NCBI GenBank assembly: GCA_965657575.1
Contig: CBFHOK010000001.1
Location: 1-64,000 of the forward strand
Length of the DNA stretch: 64,000 nt
Direction of reading: 5' to 3'
Source of the DNA: CAJXVY01 sp965657575
GTDB lineage: Bacteria; Actinomycetota; Actinomycetes; Actinomycetales; Microbacteriaceae
The translations under genes and the position numbers were made by a program. The stretch's first letter is position 1; every line of letters begins with the position of its first letter. Under the pieces are notes generated by a model. It saw nothing but the letters and a program-made list of their open reading frames with translations, searched no databases and was not told the origin of the DNA. Shown here piece after piece: positions 26,335 to 34,191 of this stretch.

Positions 26335-27177
26335 ATGGACGACAGAGAACTTAGAGCAAGAATTTTGTTGAATGTTGCAATTCCTGCAAACGAGGGAAGA
26401 ACTAGAAAATTTCTTGCTGATTTTTCTGCCACCGACGCCTGGGATTTTTTAGTCAACACCGAATCAGATATGCAATGGCTCTCGATGTCTCTGAATCGAG
26501 CAAGGGCAAGAGTTGACCAGTTCGATCTCGGAGCATCTTTAGATGCGATTCAATCTCAGAAGCTAAAGGTATTGACGCCTGCAGCACTTCCCGGTCTAGC
26601 TGACCTTGGAAGTCAAGCCCCCTGGGTTCTGTTTGTTATGGGAAATCTCCCGAAGATGCCTTATTCCGCAGTTGTCGGCACCAGGAATTATTCAGAGCAG
26701 GGCGGAGAAATTGCCAGCGAATTAGTTGGTCAGTTTGCTTCAGGGCAAGGACTTGTATCTGGAGGAGCAAACGGGATTGACCTAGTGGCGCACAAAAGTG
26801 CTAAGGATGCGGGCGTGAAACAACTGATGGTGCTGGCTGGAGGCTTAGATCACATCTATCCCCAAAAGGCAGCAGAGTTTATCCGCAATGGCTTTGAGGG
26901 TGCCGCAATCAGTGAAATGCCACCGGGGGTAAAAGGCGGAAAGCTTGGGTTTTTGAATCGCAATCGCTTGATTGCGGCGATCTGCAGTCGTCTCTATCTT
27001 GTTGAGGCGCCAACGGTAAGTGGTTCTATAAACACAGCTCAGCATGCTCTGAGTCTTGGACGTGAGGTAGAGGTTTGTGTTTCGAATGACAGTGAATTTT
27101 CACCGGGTGGACAGTGGTTTGCAAAAAAGTCAGGGGTAAAAATTAGAGAGTTTTCAGATGTCAGGATTGCAAAGTAG
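26335..27177 (+). CDS. dprA: DNA-processing protein DprA, short form
   Basis: A 280-residue DprA/Smf protein that loads RecA on incoming single-stranded DNA. The Rossmann-like core is intact: AVVGTRNYSEQGG, SGGANGIDLVAHKSA and MVLAGGLDHIYPQ. The C-terminal winged helix seen in many DprA proteins is missing, and the N-terminal region is reduced. In related genomes yraN and comM usually lie between DUF2469 and dprA; here only 60 bp separate them, so both are absent from this position. Confidence 0.9.
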   Translation: MDDRELRARILLNVAIPANEGRTRKFLADFSATDAWDFLVNTESDMQWLSMSLNRARARVDQFDLGASLDAIQSQKLKVLTPAALPGLADLGSQAPWVLFVMGNLPKMPYSAVVGTRNYSEQGGEIASELVGQFASGQGLVSGGANGIDLVAHKSAKDAGVKQLMVLAGGLDHIYPQKAAEFIRNGFEGAAISEMPPGVKGGKLGFLNRNRLIAAICSRLYLVEAPTVSGSINTAQHALSLGREVEVCVSNDSEFSPGGQWFAKKSGVKIREFSDVRIAK

Positions 27178-27225
27178 CCGCATGTGTAATGAGTAGATGT
27201 TTGAACTGTTGCGTATTCTGGAAGA

Positions 27226-28092
27226 GTGCGCGAGCAAATAGTGGCATTCATCAGGTCCAAAAAGGCCTCTGGGCTGAGTGAGAACACGCTCAGGGCATAC
27301 GAGAACGACCTTAGAGAACTGCAAGCGTATCTAGCTCAGCAGAATCTTGATGCGCAGGAGCTATCAGTCGACGTGATTCGGGATTGGTTGTTTTCAGCCA
27401 GTGAAGCAGGTGCGCAAAAATCAACAATCGCCAGAAAGACCGCAACTGTGAGATCTTTTGGAAAGTTTTTATTTGAAACTGGACAGTTGGAAGTAGACCC
27501 CGCTGCAAAACTGCGTTCTCCTAAACTCAGTCGCAATCTTCCAAAAACTGCCACCGCAGGCTTCCTGGACGAATTGCTTGCTGAGCTAAAAAGCGCCGCT
27601 TTGAATGGTGACCACAAACAGCGGCTGAACTGGCTGGTGGTGGAGCTTTTATATTCAACGGGGATGCGTGTCAGTGAATTAGCTGGGCTGAAACAGACCG
27701 ACATAGATTTCTCCAAGCAGACATTGCGGGTGTTAGGTAAGGGAAACAAACAGCGAACGCTTCCTTTTGGCTCACCTGCTCTAAAGGCATTAGAGCTTTT
27801 TATTGAGAGTAAGCCGGAATCAAATTCGCTGATTGTCAACGAGCAGGGAAAACCCTTAGGTTCGAGAGACATATATCGGATAGTTGCCATGCAACTGTCT
27901 GGCACCGGACACCAACTTGGACCGCACTCGCTGAGACACTCCGCTGCTACCCATTTGTTGGATAACGGTGCTGATTTGAGGTCAGTGCAGGAACTACTGG
28001 GACACAGTTCATTGAGCACAACACAGATTTATACCCACGTTTCAATTGAAAGACTCAGAGAGGGTTATTCGAAGGCCCATCCCAGGGCCTGA
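27226..28092 (+). CDS. xerC: tyrosine recombinase XerC
   Basis: A 288-residue site-specific recombinase resolving chromosome dimers at dif with XerD. A SAM-like N-terminal DNA-binding domain (residues 1-90, LSENTLRAYENDL) precedes the catalytic domain with YSTGMRVSELAG (Arg), GPHSLRHSAATHLL (His-x-x-Arg), LGHSSLSTTQIYTHV (His and the nucleophile Tyr). GTG 27226 is used. The 3' end overlaps the convergent M23 gene by 51 bp. Location downstream of dprA supports XerC rather than an integrase. Confidence 0.92.
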   Translation: MREQIVAFIRSKKASGLSENTLRAYENDLRELQAYLAQQNLDAQELSVDVIRDWLFSASEAGAQKSTIARKTATVRSFGKFLFETGQLEVDPAAKLRSPKLSRNLPKTATAGFLDELLAELKSAALNGDHKQRLNWLVVELLYSTGMRVSELAGLKQTDIDFSKQTLRVLGKGNKQRTLPFGSPALKALELFIESKPESNSLIVNEQGKPLGSRDIYRIVAMQLSGTGHQLGPHSLRHSAATHLLDNGADLRSVQELLGHSSLSTTQIYTHVSIERLREGYSKAHPRA

Positions 28093-28476
28093 AACTGCTT
28101 TTGAGGGCTCTCTAAAACCTAAAACCCAAAGTGGGTTTCTGTAGCCAGGGTCCCTAAATGAAACATGAACGCAGTCTTCGCAATGGGGTTTGTAGCTCTC
28201 TGAGTCGCATCTGTCTCCTATTACTTGTCCCATTGACACCGCATCTCCCTTGGTTAGTGATGAGCAAACTGGTTCAAAGCTGAATTTCCCAAGGTTGTTT
28301 TCAATGGTAATTACATCTCGCGTGAAGACCTTGCCTGCAAAACTGACCTCGCCATCAATTGGTGATCTGACCTCGGATAGTTCAATGTCAATCCCTCTGT
28401 GACCGGAGCCATAAGGCACCAGGGGTGCTTCAAAATCATTGATCGGCAATAGTCCCAAAATCATAAGTAACAGCAT
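28042..28476 (-). CDS. LytM/M23-like protein with degraded zinc site
   Basis: A 144-residue protein with a short hydrophobic N-terminus (MLLLMILGLLP) and an M23 peptidase fold: SGHRGIDIE gives His26 and Asp30, SPIDGEVSFAG the central strands, and CVHVSF the second motif. In active enzymes this motif is HxH; here it is His104-Val-Ser106, so the third zinc ligand is missing. Catalytically dead LytM domains can act as activators of amidases. An M23 gene between xerC and rpsB is the usual actinobacterial arrangement. Convergent overlap with xerC, 51 bp. Confidence 0.75.
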   Translation of the reverse strand: MLLLMILGLLPINDFEAPLVPYGSGHRGIDIELSEVRSPIDGEVSFAGKVFTRDVITIENNLGKFSFEPVCSSLTKGDAVSMGQVIGDRCDSESYKPHCEDCVHVSFRDPGYRNPLWVLGFREPSKAVSGPGMGLRITLSESFN

Positions 28477-28691
28477 TCTGAGAGGCTATGCGCCTTTTCA
28501 GATGTCTAGATGGAGCCAATAAAAAGTGTGGAAAGAAGGCCCTTTCTCCACTAGGCTTGTCACTACGTCCTTCGGGACGAATTCGCGTGTCCCAAAACAC
28601 TCCGCTTTCTCAGTCCGCTATGCGGTGAACGCGGTGGGGGCACCAGGGATGAATCAAATTGATTTCATCATTAACTGAGAGGAGTACGGCT
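28477..28691 (+). promoter_or_regulatory. structured leader upstream of rpsB
   Basis: This 215 bp region separates the divergent M23 gene from rpsB. Three short hairpins are visible on the plus strand: CGTCC-TTCG-GGACG (28566-28579, a UUCG-type tetraloop), CCGC-TAT-GCGG (28615-28625, with an alternative GCGG partner at 28631-28634) and GATGAATCA/TGATTTCATC with one bulge (28648-28669). AGAGGAG precedes the GTG start. Autoregulated S2 leaders are known in other bacteria; no family match is claimed. A 46-codon open frame (28488-28628) lies inside but looks incidental. Confidence 0.4.
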
Positions 28692-29762
28692 GTGGCCGTT
28701 GTAACTACTAGGCAGCTGCTTGATAGCGGCGTGCACTTTGGACACCAGACTAGGCGCTGGAACCCAAAGATGAAAAAATACATCCTGACCGATCGTTCAG
28801 GAATCTACATCATCGACCTTCAGCAGTCGCTGGAGCACATCGATGCCGCTTATAACTACGTCAAAGACGTAGTTGCCAAGGGCGGAAACATCTTGTTCGT
28901 TGGAACCAAAAAGCAAGCTCAAGAGATTGTTGCTCAGCAGGCTTTGAGGGTTGGTCAGCCTTATATCAACGAGCGTTGGTTGGGTGGACTGCTTACCAAC
29001 TTCAACACTGTGAACAAGCGTTTGCAGAGACTAAAAGAATTAGAAATCATGGACCTGGAGAACACAGCCTCCACCGGTTACACCAAAAAGGAATTGCTGT
29101 TGTTGCGCCGCGAGCGTGACAAGCTAAACCGAAGCCTTGGCGGTATCAAAAACATCACCCGCACACCAAGTGCTATTTGGGTGGTTGACACCAATAAAGA
29201 GCACCTAGCGGTAACTGAGGCCAAGAAGCTTGGAATTCCGGTTATTGCGATCTTGGACACCAACTGTGATCCAGATGATGTGAAAATCGGTATCCCTGGT
29301 AACGATGACGCTATTCGCTCAATTGAGCTTTTGACCAAGGTAATCGCAGACGCTGCAGCCGAGGGCATGGTTGCCCGCCACTCTGGTGGCGAGCAGGAAG
29401 CTGAACCACTTGCTGAGTGGGAGAGAGAGCTACTAGCCCAAGAAGCGGACTCAGCAGAGGTAGCTTCAGAGGAGAAGCCAGCGACTGATGCGAAAGCTGA
29501 AGAAGCGCCAGCTGAAAAAGCTGAAACTCCTGCTGCCAAGAAAGCCCCCGCTAAAAAGCCTGCGGCTAAGAAAGCTCCTGCAAAGAAGGCGGAGGCCCCA
29601 GCGGAGAAGTCTGAGGAGAAGCCAGCCAAGAAGTCTCCAGCTGCAAAGAAGGCTCCTGCCAAGACTGCGGCCAAGCCTGCGGCTGAGAAGAAAGCCCCAG
29701 CCAAAAAGCCTGCGGCTAAGAAAACCGCAAAGTCAACTGAAGAGAAGAAGGAAGCTGAGTAA
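28692..29762 (+). CDS. rpsB: 30S ribosomal protein S2 with basic C-terminal tail
   Basis: S2 core from VVTTRQLLDSGVHFGHQT to about residue 235, with NERWLGGLLTNFNT and DTNCDPD as typical segments. About 110 C-terminal residues form a Lys/Ala/Pro-rich tail of repeats such as APAKKPAAKKAPAKK, resembling histone-H1-like or HU tails. The frame opens at 28659, but GTG 28692 follows AGAGGAG and gives the standard N-terminus. Start of tsf overlaps the stop by one base (TAATG). Confidence 0.95.
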   Translation: MAVVTTRQLLDSGVHFGHQTRRWNPKMKKYILTDRSGIYIIDLQQSLEHIDAAYNYVKDVVAKGGNILFVGTKKQAQEIVAQQALRVGQPYINERWLGGLLTNFNTVNKRLQRLKELEIMDLENTASTGYTKKELLLLRRERDKLNRSLGGIKNITRTPSAIWVVDTNKEHLAVTEAKKLGIPVIAILDTNCDPDDVKIGIPGNDDAIRSIELLTKVIADAAAEGMVARHSGGEQEAEPLAEWERELLAQEADSAEVASEEKPATDAKAEEAPAEKAETPAAKKAPAKKPAAKKAPAKKAEAPAEKSEEKPAKKSPAAKKAPAKTAAKPAAEKKAPAKKPAAKKTAKSTEEKKEAE

Positions 29763-30589
29763 TGGCCAACTACACGGCAGCTGATGTAAAAGCCCTGCGC
29801 GAGCGCAGTGGTGCAGGAATGATGGACTGCAAAAAGGCACTGGAGGAAACCGATGGTGACCTTGAAAAGGCCATGGAGGCTCTTAGGCTGAAAGGCCTGA
29901 AGGGTGTTACCAAGCGTGAGGGTCGCTCAACCAGTGAAGGCTTGGTAGTTTCCAGAGTCAACGGCGGCAAGGGTTTCTTGATTGAACTTGCTTGCGAGAC
30001 CGACTTCGTTGCAAAGGGGGAGAAGTTTATCTCCCTTGCGGAGAAGGTAGCGGATGCGCTTGTTGGAAGCTCGGCAGCATCTGTTGAAGATGCACTGAAG
30101 GCTCCAATGGGATCATCAAACGTTGAGGAAGAGATCACCAACGAGGCAGCCATCTTGGGCGAGAAGGTCGAATTGAGAACCTTCGCTGCAGTTGAGGATG
30201 AGCAGATTGATGCATACATGCACCGCACCAGCAAAGATCTACCTCCACAGGTTGGGGTACTGCTTGCGTTCAGTGGTGGAGATGTAGCGGTCGCACACGA
30301 TGTTGCAGTTCACATCGCAGCCTTTTCACCGCTTTATCTCACCCGTGAGGATGTTCCTGAGGACCTAGTTGCCAAGGAGCGTTCAATTGCTGAGGAGACC
30401 GCTCGTAACGAGGGTAAGCCTGAGCAGGCACTGGCGAAGATTGTTGAAGGCCGAGTAACTGGTTTCTTCAAAGAGAGTGTTCTTCTGGAGCAGGCCTTTG
30501 CGAAAGACCCCAAGCAGAGCGTTGGCCAGGTTTTGGACAATGCGGGAGTAAAAGTTAGCTCTTTTGTTAGGGTCCGCGTAGGAGCCTAA
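29762..30589 (+). CDS. tsf: elongation factor Ts
   Basis: A 275-residue nucleotide-exchange factor for EF-Tu. SGAGMMDCKKALEETDGD (residues ~17-34) is the UBA-linked signature, followed by KREGRSTSEGLV and LACETDFVAK, the EF-Tu contact motif TDFV. The C-terminal part ends SSFVRVRVG. Coupled to rpsB by a one-base overlap and followed 12 bp later by a strong terminator. Confidence 0.97.
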   Translation: MANYTAADVKALRERSGAGMMDCKKALEETDGDLEKAMEALRLKGLKGVTKREGRSTSEGLVVSRVNGGKGFLIELACETDFVAKGEKFISLAEKVADALVGSSAASVEDALKAPMGSSNVEEEITNEAAILGEKVELRTFAAVEDEQIDAYMHRTSKDLPPQVGVLLAFSGGDVAVAHDVAVHIAAFSPLYLTREDVPEDLVAKERSIAEETARNEGKPEQALAKIVEGRVTGFFKESVLLEQAFAKDPKQSVGQVLDNAGVKVSSFVRVRVGA

Positions 30590-30601
30590 GGATTGAATCA
30601 G

Positions 30602-30638
30602 AAAATGGACTCGGTTTCGCCGAGTCCATTTTTGTTTT
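30602..30638 (+). terminator. rho-independent terminator after rpsB-tsf
   Basis: AAAATGGACTCGG (30602-30614) pairs perfectly with CCGAGTCCATTTT (30620-30632) around a 5-base loop TTTCG, followed by TGTTTT. The 13 bp stem with flanking A-run and T-run is the clearest intrinsic terminator in the window. Confidence 0.93.
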
Positions 30639-30656
30639 CCCCCTAAACTAAGGGGG
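30639..30656. promoter_or_regulatory. small palindrome and possible -10 element before pyrH
   Basis: CCCCCT (30639-30644) and AGGGGG (30651-30656) form a hairpin with loop AAACTA. TAAACT (30644-30649) inside it resembles a -10 box. As the tsf terminator ends just upstream, pyrH needs a promoter in about this place, and its -35 would fall within the terminator. Confidence 0.3.
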
Positions 30657-30674
30657 AGCCATAGAGGAGTTGGG

Positions 30675-31382
30675 TTGTCTGAGAAAAAAAGAAGAGTATT
30701 ACTAAAACTCTCAGGAGAAGCCTTCGGTGGAGGGGAAGTTGGGGTAAACCCCGATGTTGTAAGTTCAATTGCCAAGGAAATTGCAGAGGGTGCTAAAAAA
30801 GCAGAGGTTGCAATTGTTGTTGGTGGTGGGAACTTCTTTAGGGGAGCTGAGCTGAGCAACCGAGGAATGGATCGAGCACGTGCCGATTACATGGGAATGC
30901 TTGGAACCGTAATGAACGCTCTAGCGCTGCAGGATTTCTTGGAGCAAGCAGGGGTTGACACTCGTGTTCAGTCGGCGATTTCGATGGCACAGGTTGCAGA
31001 GGCCTATATCCCGCTTAGAGCTATTCGCCACTTGGAGAAGCAAAGAGTGGTTATTTTTGGTGCAGGTGCTGGAATGCCATATTTCTCGACTGACACCGTA
31101 TCCGCGCAGAGAGCACTTGAGATCAAAGCCGATGAAGTTTTGGTTGCCAAAAACGGTGTTGACGGGGTTTATACCGACGACCCAAAGCGAAACCCAGATG
31201 CTGAGCTAATTGAATCCATTAGCTATCACGATGCACTGGTGAGGGAATTGAAGGTTGTGGATGCAACTGCGTTCAGTTTGTGCATGGATAACCACATGCC
31301 GATGCGGGTTTTTGGCATGAATACACCCGGAAACATAACTGCAGCCATTTCTGGCGAGCAAATCGGAACTCGAGTTAGTTAG
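30675..31382 (+). CDS. pyrH: uridylate kinase
   Basis: A 235-residue amino-acid-kinase-fold UMP kinase (UMP to UDP). LLKLSGEAFGGG (phosphate-binding), IVVGGGNFFRGAEL (UMP site), RADYMGMLGTVMNAL and KNGVDGVYTDDPK match PyrH. TTG 30675 is preceded by GAGGAG. The gene starts the second operon after the tsf terminator; frr follows by 13 bp. Confidence 0.97.
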   Translation: MSEKKRRVLLKLSGEAFGGGEVGVNPDVVSSIAKEIAEGAKKAEVAIVVGGGNFFRGAELSNRGMDRARADYMGMLGTVMNALALQDFLEQAGVDTRVQSAISMAQVAEAYIPLRAIRHLEKQRVVIFGAGAGMPYFSTDTVSAQRALEIKADEVLVAKNGVDGVYTDDPKRNPDAELIESISYHDALVRELKVVDATAFSLCMDNHMPMRVFGMNTPGNITAAISGEQIGTRVS

Positions 31383-31395
31383 AAAGGCAAAGCAA

Positions 31396-31956
31396 ATGAT
31401 TCAGCAATCACTTGATACCGCAAATGAAAAAATGGACAAGGCGGTTATAGCAACCAAGGAGGAGTTTGCCTCCATTCGAAGCGGTAGGGCAAACCCAGGC
31501 ATGTTCAGCAAGGTAATGGTTGATTATTACGGAACTCCTACCCCTTTAGAACAGCTTGCAAGTTTTCAAAACCCAGAGGCTAAAACCATTGTGATCACCC
31601 CCTATGACAAATCAGTTCTGTCAGAGATCGAAAAGACCCTTAGGGATATGCCAAATCTGGGCGTAAACCCAACTAACGATGGAAACCTAATTCGCGTGAG
31701 CATGCCAGAGTTGACCGAGGAGCGCAGGAAAGAATACGTGAAGCTGGCTCGGGATAAAGCAGAAGCTGGTCGGGTTGCGATTCGTAACGTCCGAAGGCAC
31801 GCCAAAGACGAGTTGGAGCAGCTAAAGAAAGACGGCGAGGCTGGAGATGATGATGTCGCAAGAGCAGAAAAAGAGCTTGAGGCTATCACCAAAAAGCACG
31901 TTGACCAGGTTGACGAGTCTTTGAAAAACAAAGAGGCCGAGCTTCTCGAGGTCTAA
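31396..31956 (+). CDS. frr: ribosome recycling factor
   Basis: A 186-residue factor that, with EF-G, splits post-termination ribosomes. SIRSGRANPGMFSKVMVDYYG is the conserved N-terminal arm, ITPYDKSVLSEIEK the hinge region and RVAIRNVRRHAKDEL the three-helix bundle. Cotranscribed with pyrH; its TAA is immediately followed by the cdsA GTG. Confidence 0.98.
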   Translation: MIQQSLDTANEKMDKAVIATKEEFASIRSGRANPGMFSKVMVDYYGTPTPLEQLASFQNPEAKTIVITPYDKSVLSEIEKTLRDMPNLGVNPTNDGNLIRVSMPELTEERRKEYVKLARDKAEAGRVAIRNVRRHAKDELEQLKKDGEAGDDDVARAEKELEAITKKHVDQVDESLKNKEAELLEV

Positions 31957-32784
31957 GTGGAGACAACAGCAAAGACCAAAACCCTGCTACCCAGGGTGCT
32001 GGTTGGGGTTGGCCTGGGTGGCACTTTCCTGGCAAGCCTCATAGACCCTCTTCTTTTTGTTTTACTCGCTGCAATTGCGGCAATGGCTGGCACCTGGGAA
32101 CTCTCTTCAGCATTGCGCCATGGCGGCTGGCAGGTCAATCGCTGGGCTGCTACCTATCTGACACTTCCAGTCATCGGTTTTAGTTTTGTTGATGGAGCCA
32201 GAGGGCAGTGGTTGAGTCTTTTGGGCGTAATCTTCGCCCTTTCAGCGGTGGCTATGATTTATCACCTGGTAGAGCGACAGGCAACCGCCAGAGAGCTTCT
32301 TCGAAACATCAGTGCTGGTGTTTTTGTGATGTTTTATGTTCCACTGAGTCTTTCTTTTGCAGTGTTGATTGTGATTGCTGAGAATGGCATCAATATCTTG
32401 TTTTCAGTTGTGTTGACTGTGGCAGCAATCGACACCTTCGGCTATTTGATCGGCAGATTTTTCGGCAAAACTAAGTTTGCGCCCGGGGTTAGCCCGAAAA
32501 AGACCTGGGAGGGTTTTATAGCGAGCGTTGTCGGGGCAATGCTCATTGGCATAACCAGCACTACTTTGTTGATTGGGGTGGAGATATGGTTGGCCGTGTT
32601 ATTTAGCCTTGCAATCTTGCTAGCGGCTGTTTTGGGGGACCTTGCCGAAAGCTTGATTAAGCGTGACCTGGGAATCAAAGATATGGGCGACATTCTCCCC
32701 GGACACGGTGGAGTCATGGACAGGTTAGACTCGATGTTGCCGGCAGCGTTTATGGGGTATCTGTTCACGCTGGTGTTTTTATAG
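31957..32784 (+). CDS. cdsA: phosphatidate cytidylyltransferase
   Basis: A 275-residue membrane enzyme making CDP-diacylglycerol, the branch point for phospholipids. About seven hydrophobic helices are followed by the C-terminal signature SPKKTWEGFIAS and DLAESLIKRDLGIKDMGD-LPGHGGVMDRLDS, which contains the metal-binding acidic residues. GTG 31957 directly follows the frr stop. Length is normal. Confidence 0.95.
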   Translation: METTAKTKTLLPRVLVGVGLGGTFLASLIDPLLFVLLAAIAAMAGTWELSSALRHGGWQVNRWAATYLTLPVIGFSFVDGARGQWLSLLGVIFALSAVAMIYHLVERQATARELLRNISAGVFVMFYVPLSLSFAVLIVIAENGINILFSVVLTVAAIDTFGYLIGRFFGKTKFAPGVSPKKTWEGFIASVVGAMLIGITSTTLLIGVEIWLAVLFSLAILLAAVLGDLAESLIKRDLGIKDMGDILPGHGGVMDRLDSMLPAAFMGYLFTLVFL

Positions 32785-32792
32785 GAGAGAGC

Positions 32793-33284
32793 TTGGATAT
32801 TAAGATTCCAAAAACCATCAACAGAGACCTGGGCTATGACCCTGATCAGGTTTCGAAACTTCTGACATCGAAACCAAGTTGGGCAGATCTTTCTAATCAA
32901 AAGATTGATCTAGTCGAAAATGGGCTGGATATCGAAACAACCGACCGGGTAATTGACGCAGCTATTGACTATCTTCAAATAGACGGTGGTCTTGAAGTGA
33001 ATCAGGACGAAATAGAAAACGCCAAGGAACACCTCGCTGAATTATTGTCTTTGAAGGCCGGCGGCAGATTTCCGCTGGTAGGGGTTTTTGAAAAAGGCTT
33101 TGATGTGAAAACCGTCGATTCACTGCTTTTGATGGCGGAGTTAGAGTTTTTTGGTGGAGATCAGCTTGATACCAAACTGCTCAGACCAGGCTTTATTCCA
33201 ATGGTGAGAATGGGCTACTTTGCATCCGAGGCCAGTGAGTCTCTGGAGATGATTGCCAAAGCGCTCATTGCCAGCAGAAACTAA
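32793..33284 (+). CDS. DivIVA-domain-like protein
   Basis: A 163-residue acidic, mainly helical soluble protein 8 bp after cdsA. Near the N-terminus INRDLGYDPDQVSKLL resembles the membrane-sensing DivIVA motif (GYDxxQVDxxL). A second similar segment GVFEKGFDVKTVDSLL occurs at about residues 98-113. Microbacteriaceae often encode such a protein after cdsA. No coiled coil as long as in Wag31 is seen. Function is unknown; a link to polar growth or envelope synthesis is an inference. Confidence 0.5.
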   Translation: MDIKIPKTINRDLGYDPDQVSKLLTSKPSWADLSNQKIDLVENGLDIETTDRVIDAAIDYLQIDGGLEVNQDEIENAKEHLAELLSLKAGGRFPLVGVFEKGFDVKTVDSLLLMAELEFFGGDQLDTKLLRPGFIPMVRMGYFASEASESLEMIAKALIASRN

Positions 33285-33334
33285 GGGTTTTTTCTTTTCA
33301 ACACTCAATGTAAAGTTGAGACTTTGGAGGATTC

Positions 33335-33895
33335 ATGGCTAAGCACGCTCGAAAATCAAATCCTGGTCTCAGACTGGGAATTGGGTTTTCGCTAGCCCTG
33401 GGTTTGTTGACCGTTTCTGCCGTCTCTCCCTCGCTGGAGCAATTATCCATAGCCGATAACTTCGTTGCAGACGCTCCTGCCCAGGTACTAGAGGTTGAAA
33501 ACATCGGTTTTGATTTTGAGCGCGGTGGATACGAAATAAAAAGCGGTCCAGAGGCCACAAGTTTATTGATTGATTTGGCTCCAACTCCCGATGAGGGTTC
33601 GGTGAAGGCATACGCGCTGAAAAAGGTAAATGACTATGACTGGGATTACAGTGAGTATTCATGCTTGGTGAAACTTTGGGAACGAGAGAGTAATTGGCGT
33701 CACACTGCCCTGAACTCATCAAGTGGTGCTTACGGAATACCACAGTCCTTGCCTGCGGAGAAAATGGCTTCAGCTGGGAGTGATTGGCAGACAAACCCGG
33801 AGACTCAGATTGACTGGGGAATAAACTACATCGACCGTAGGTATGGCTCTCCGTGTGCTGCACTGGCACACTCCGACATTCACAACTGGTACTAA
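33335..33895 (+). CDS. exported lytic transglycosylase-like protein (Apf/SLT-type domain)
   Basis: A 186-residue secreted protein. A basic N-terminus (MAKHARK) and hydrophobic stretch (residues ~14-30) form a signal peptide or anchor. The C-terminal domain has SCLVKLWERESNWRHTAL, SSGAYGIPQSLPAEKMAS and WGINYIDRRYGSPCAAL, the pattern of actinobacterial aggregation-promoting-factor C-terminal domains, which resemble lysozyme/SLT folds; Glu in WERESNW is the likely catalytic acid. It overlaps the next gene by one base. Probably remodels peptidoglycan. Confidence 0.8.
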   Translation: MAKHARKSNPGLRLGIGFSLALGLLTVSAVSPSLEQLSIADNFVADAPAQVLEVENIGFDFERGGYEIKSGPEATSLLIDLAPTPDEGSVKAYALKKVNDYDWDYSEYSCLVKLWERESNWRHTALNSSSGAYGIPQSLPAEKMASAGSDWQTNPETQIDWGINYIDRRYGSPCAALAHSDIHNWY

Positions 33896-34191
33896 TGGCA
33901 AGAGGCAAGCGACGCAGAAATGCGCCGAAGAAGGAATATCGCGAGCTTGATTATGAGCTGCTCAAAATATCCGCACCCAGAAGAGAAATCAAAAGGGGCG
34001 TTGAGTATGAGGTACGGGGGACCAGTGGTAAGACCGATGACCCCGGCAAGTTCTGGATTTGCCCTAATTGCTCAATTCAAATCGAGCCTGGCACAAACCA
34101 TATGGTTGCCTGGGATGTTCACAGAGGAATTCAGACGAGGCGACACTTTCATAACCACTGTTGGAAGATGTTTCAGGGGAGACTGGATTGA
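33895..34191 (+). CDS. conserved actinobacterial Cys/His-rich small protein
   Basis: A 98-residue protein. A basic N-terminus (MARGKRRRNAPKK) precedes CPNC..., GTNHMVAWDVHRG and RRHFHNHCW, giving a CxxC and a His/Cys cluster that could bind zinc. Similar short proteins occur widely in Actinobacteria without known function. ATG 33895 overlaps the Apf-like stop (TAATG), and the stop is overlapped by the next gene (TTGA). The open frame continues upstream into the Apf gene but without a credible start. Confidence 0.7.
   Translation: MARGKRRRNAPKKEYRELDYELLKISAPRREIKRGVEYEVRGTSGKTDDPGKFWICPNCSIQIEPGTNHMVAWDVHRGIQTRRHFHNHCWKMFQGRLD

Noticed and set aside
28488..28628. 46-codon open frame in the rpsB leader
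   Set aside because: Ribosome site too close to the ATG, basic random-looking product, and it overlaps the hairpins; kept only as a note.
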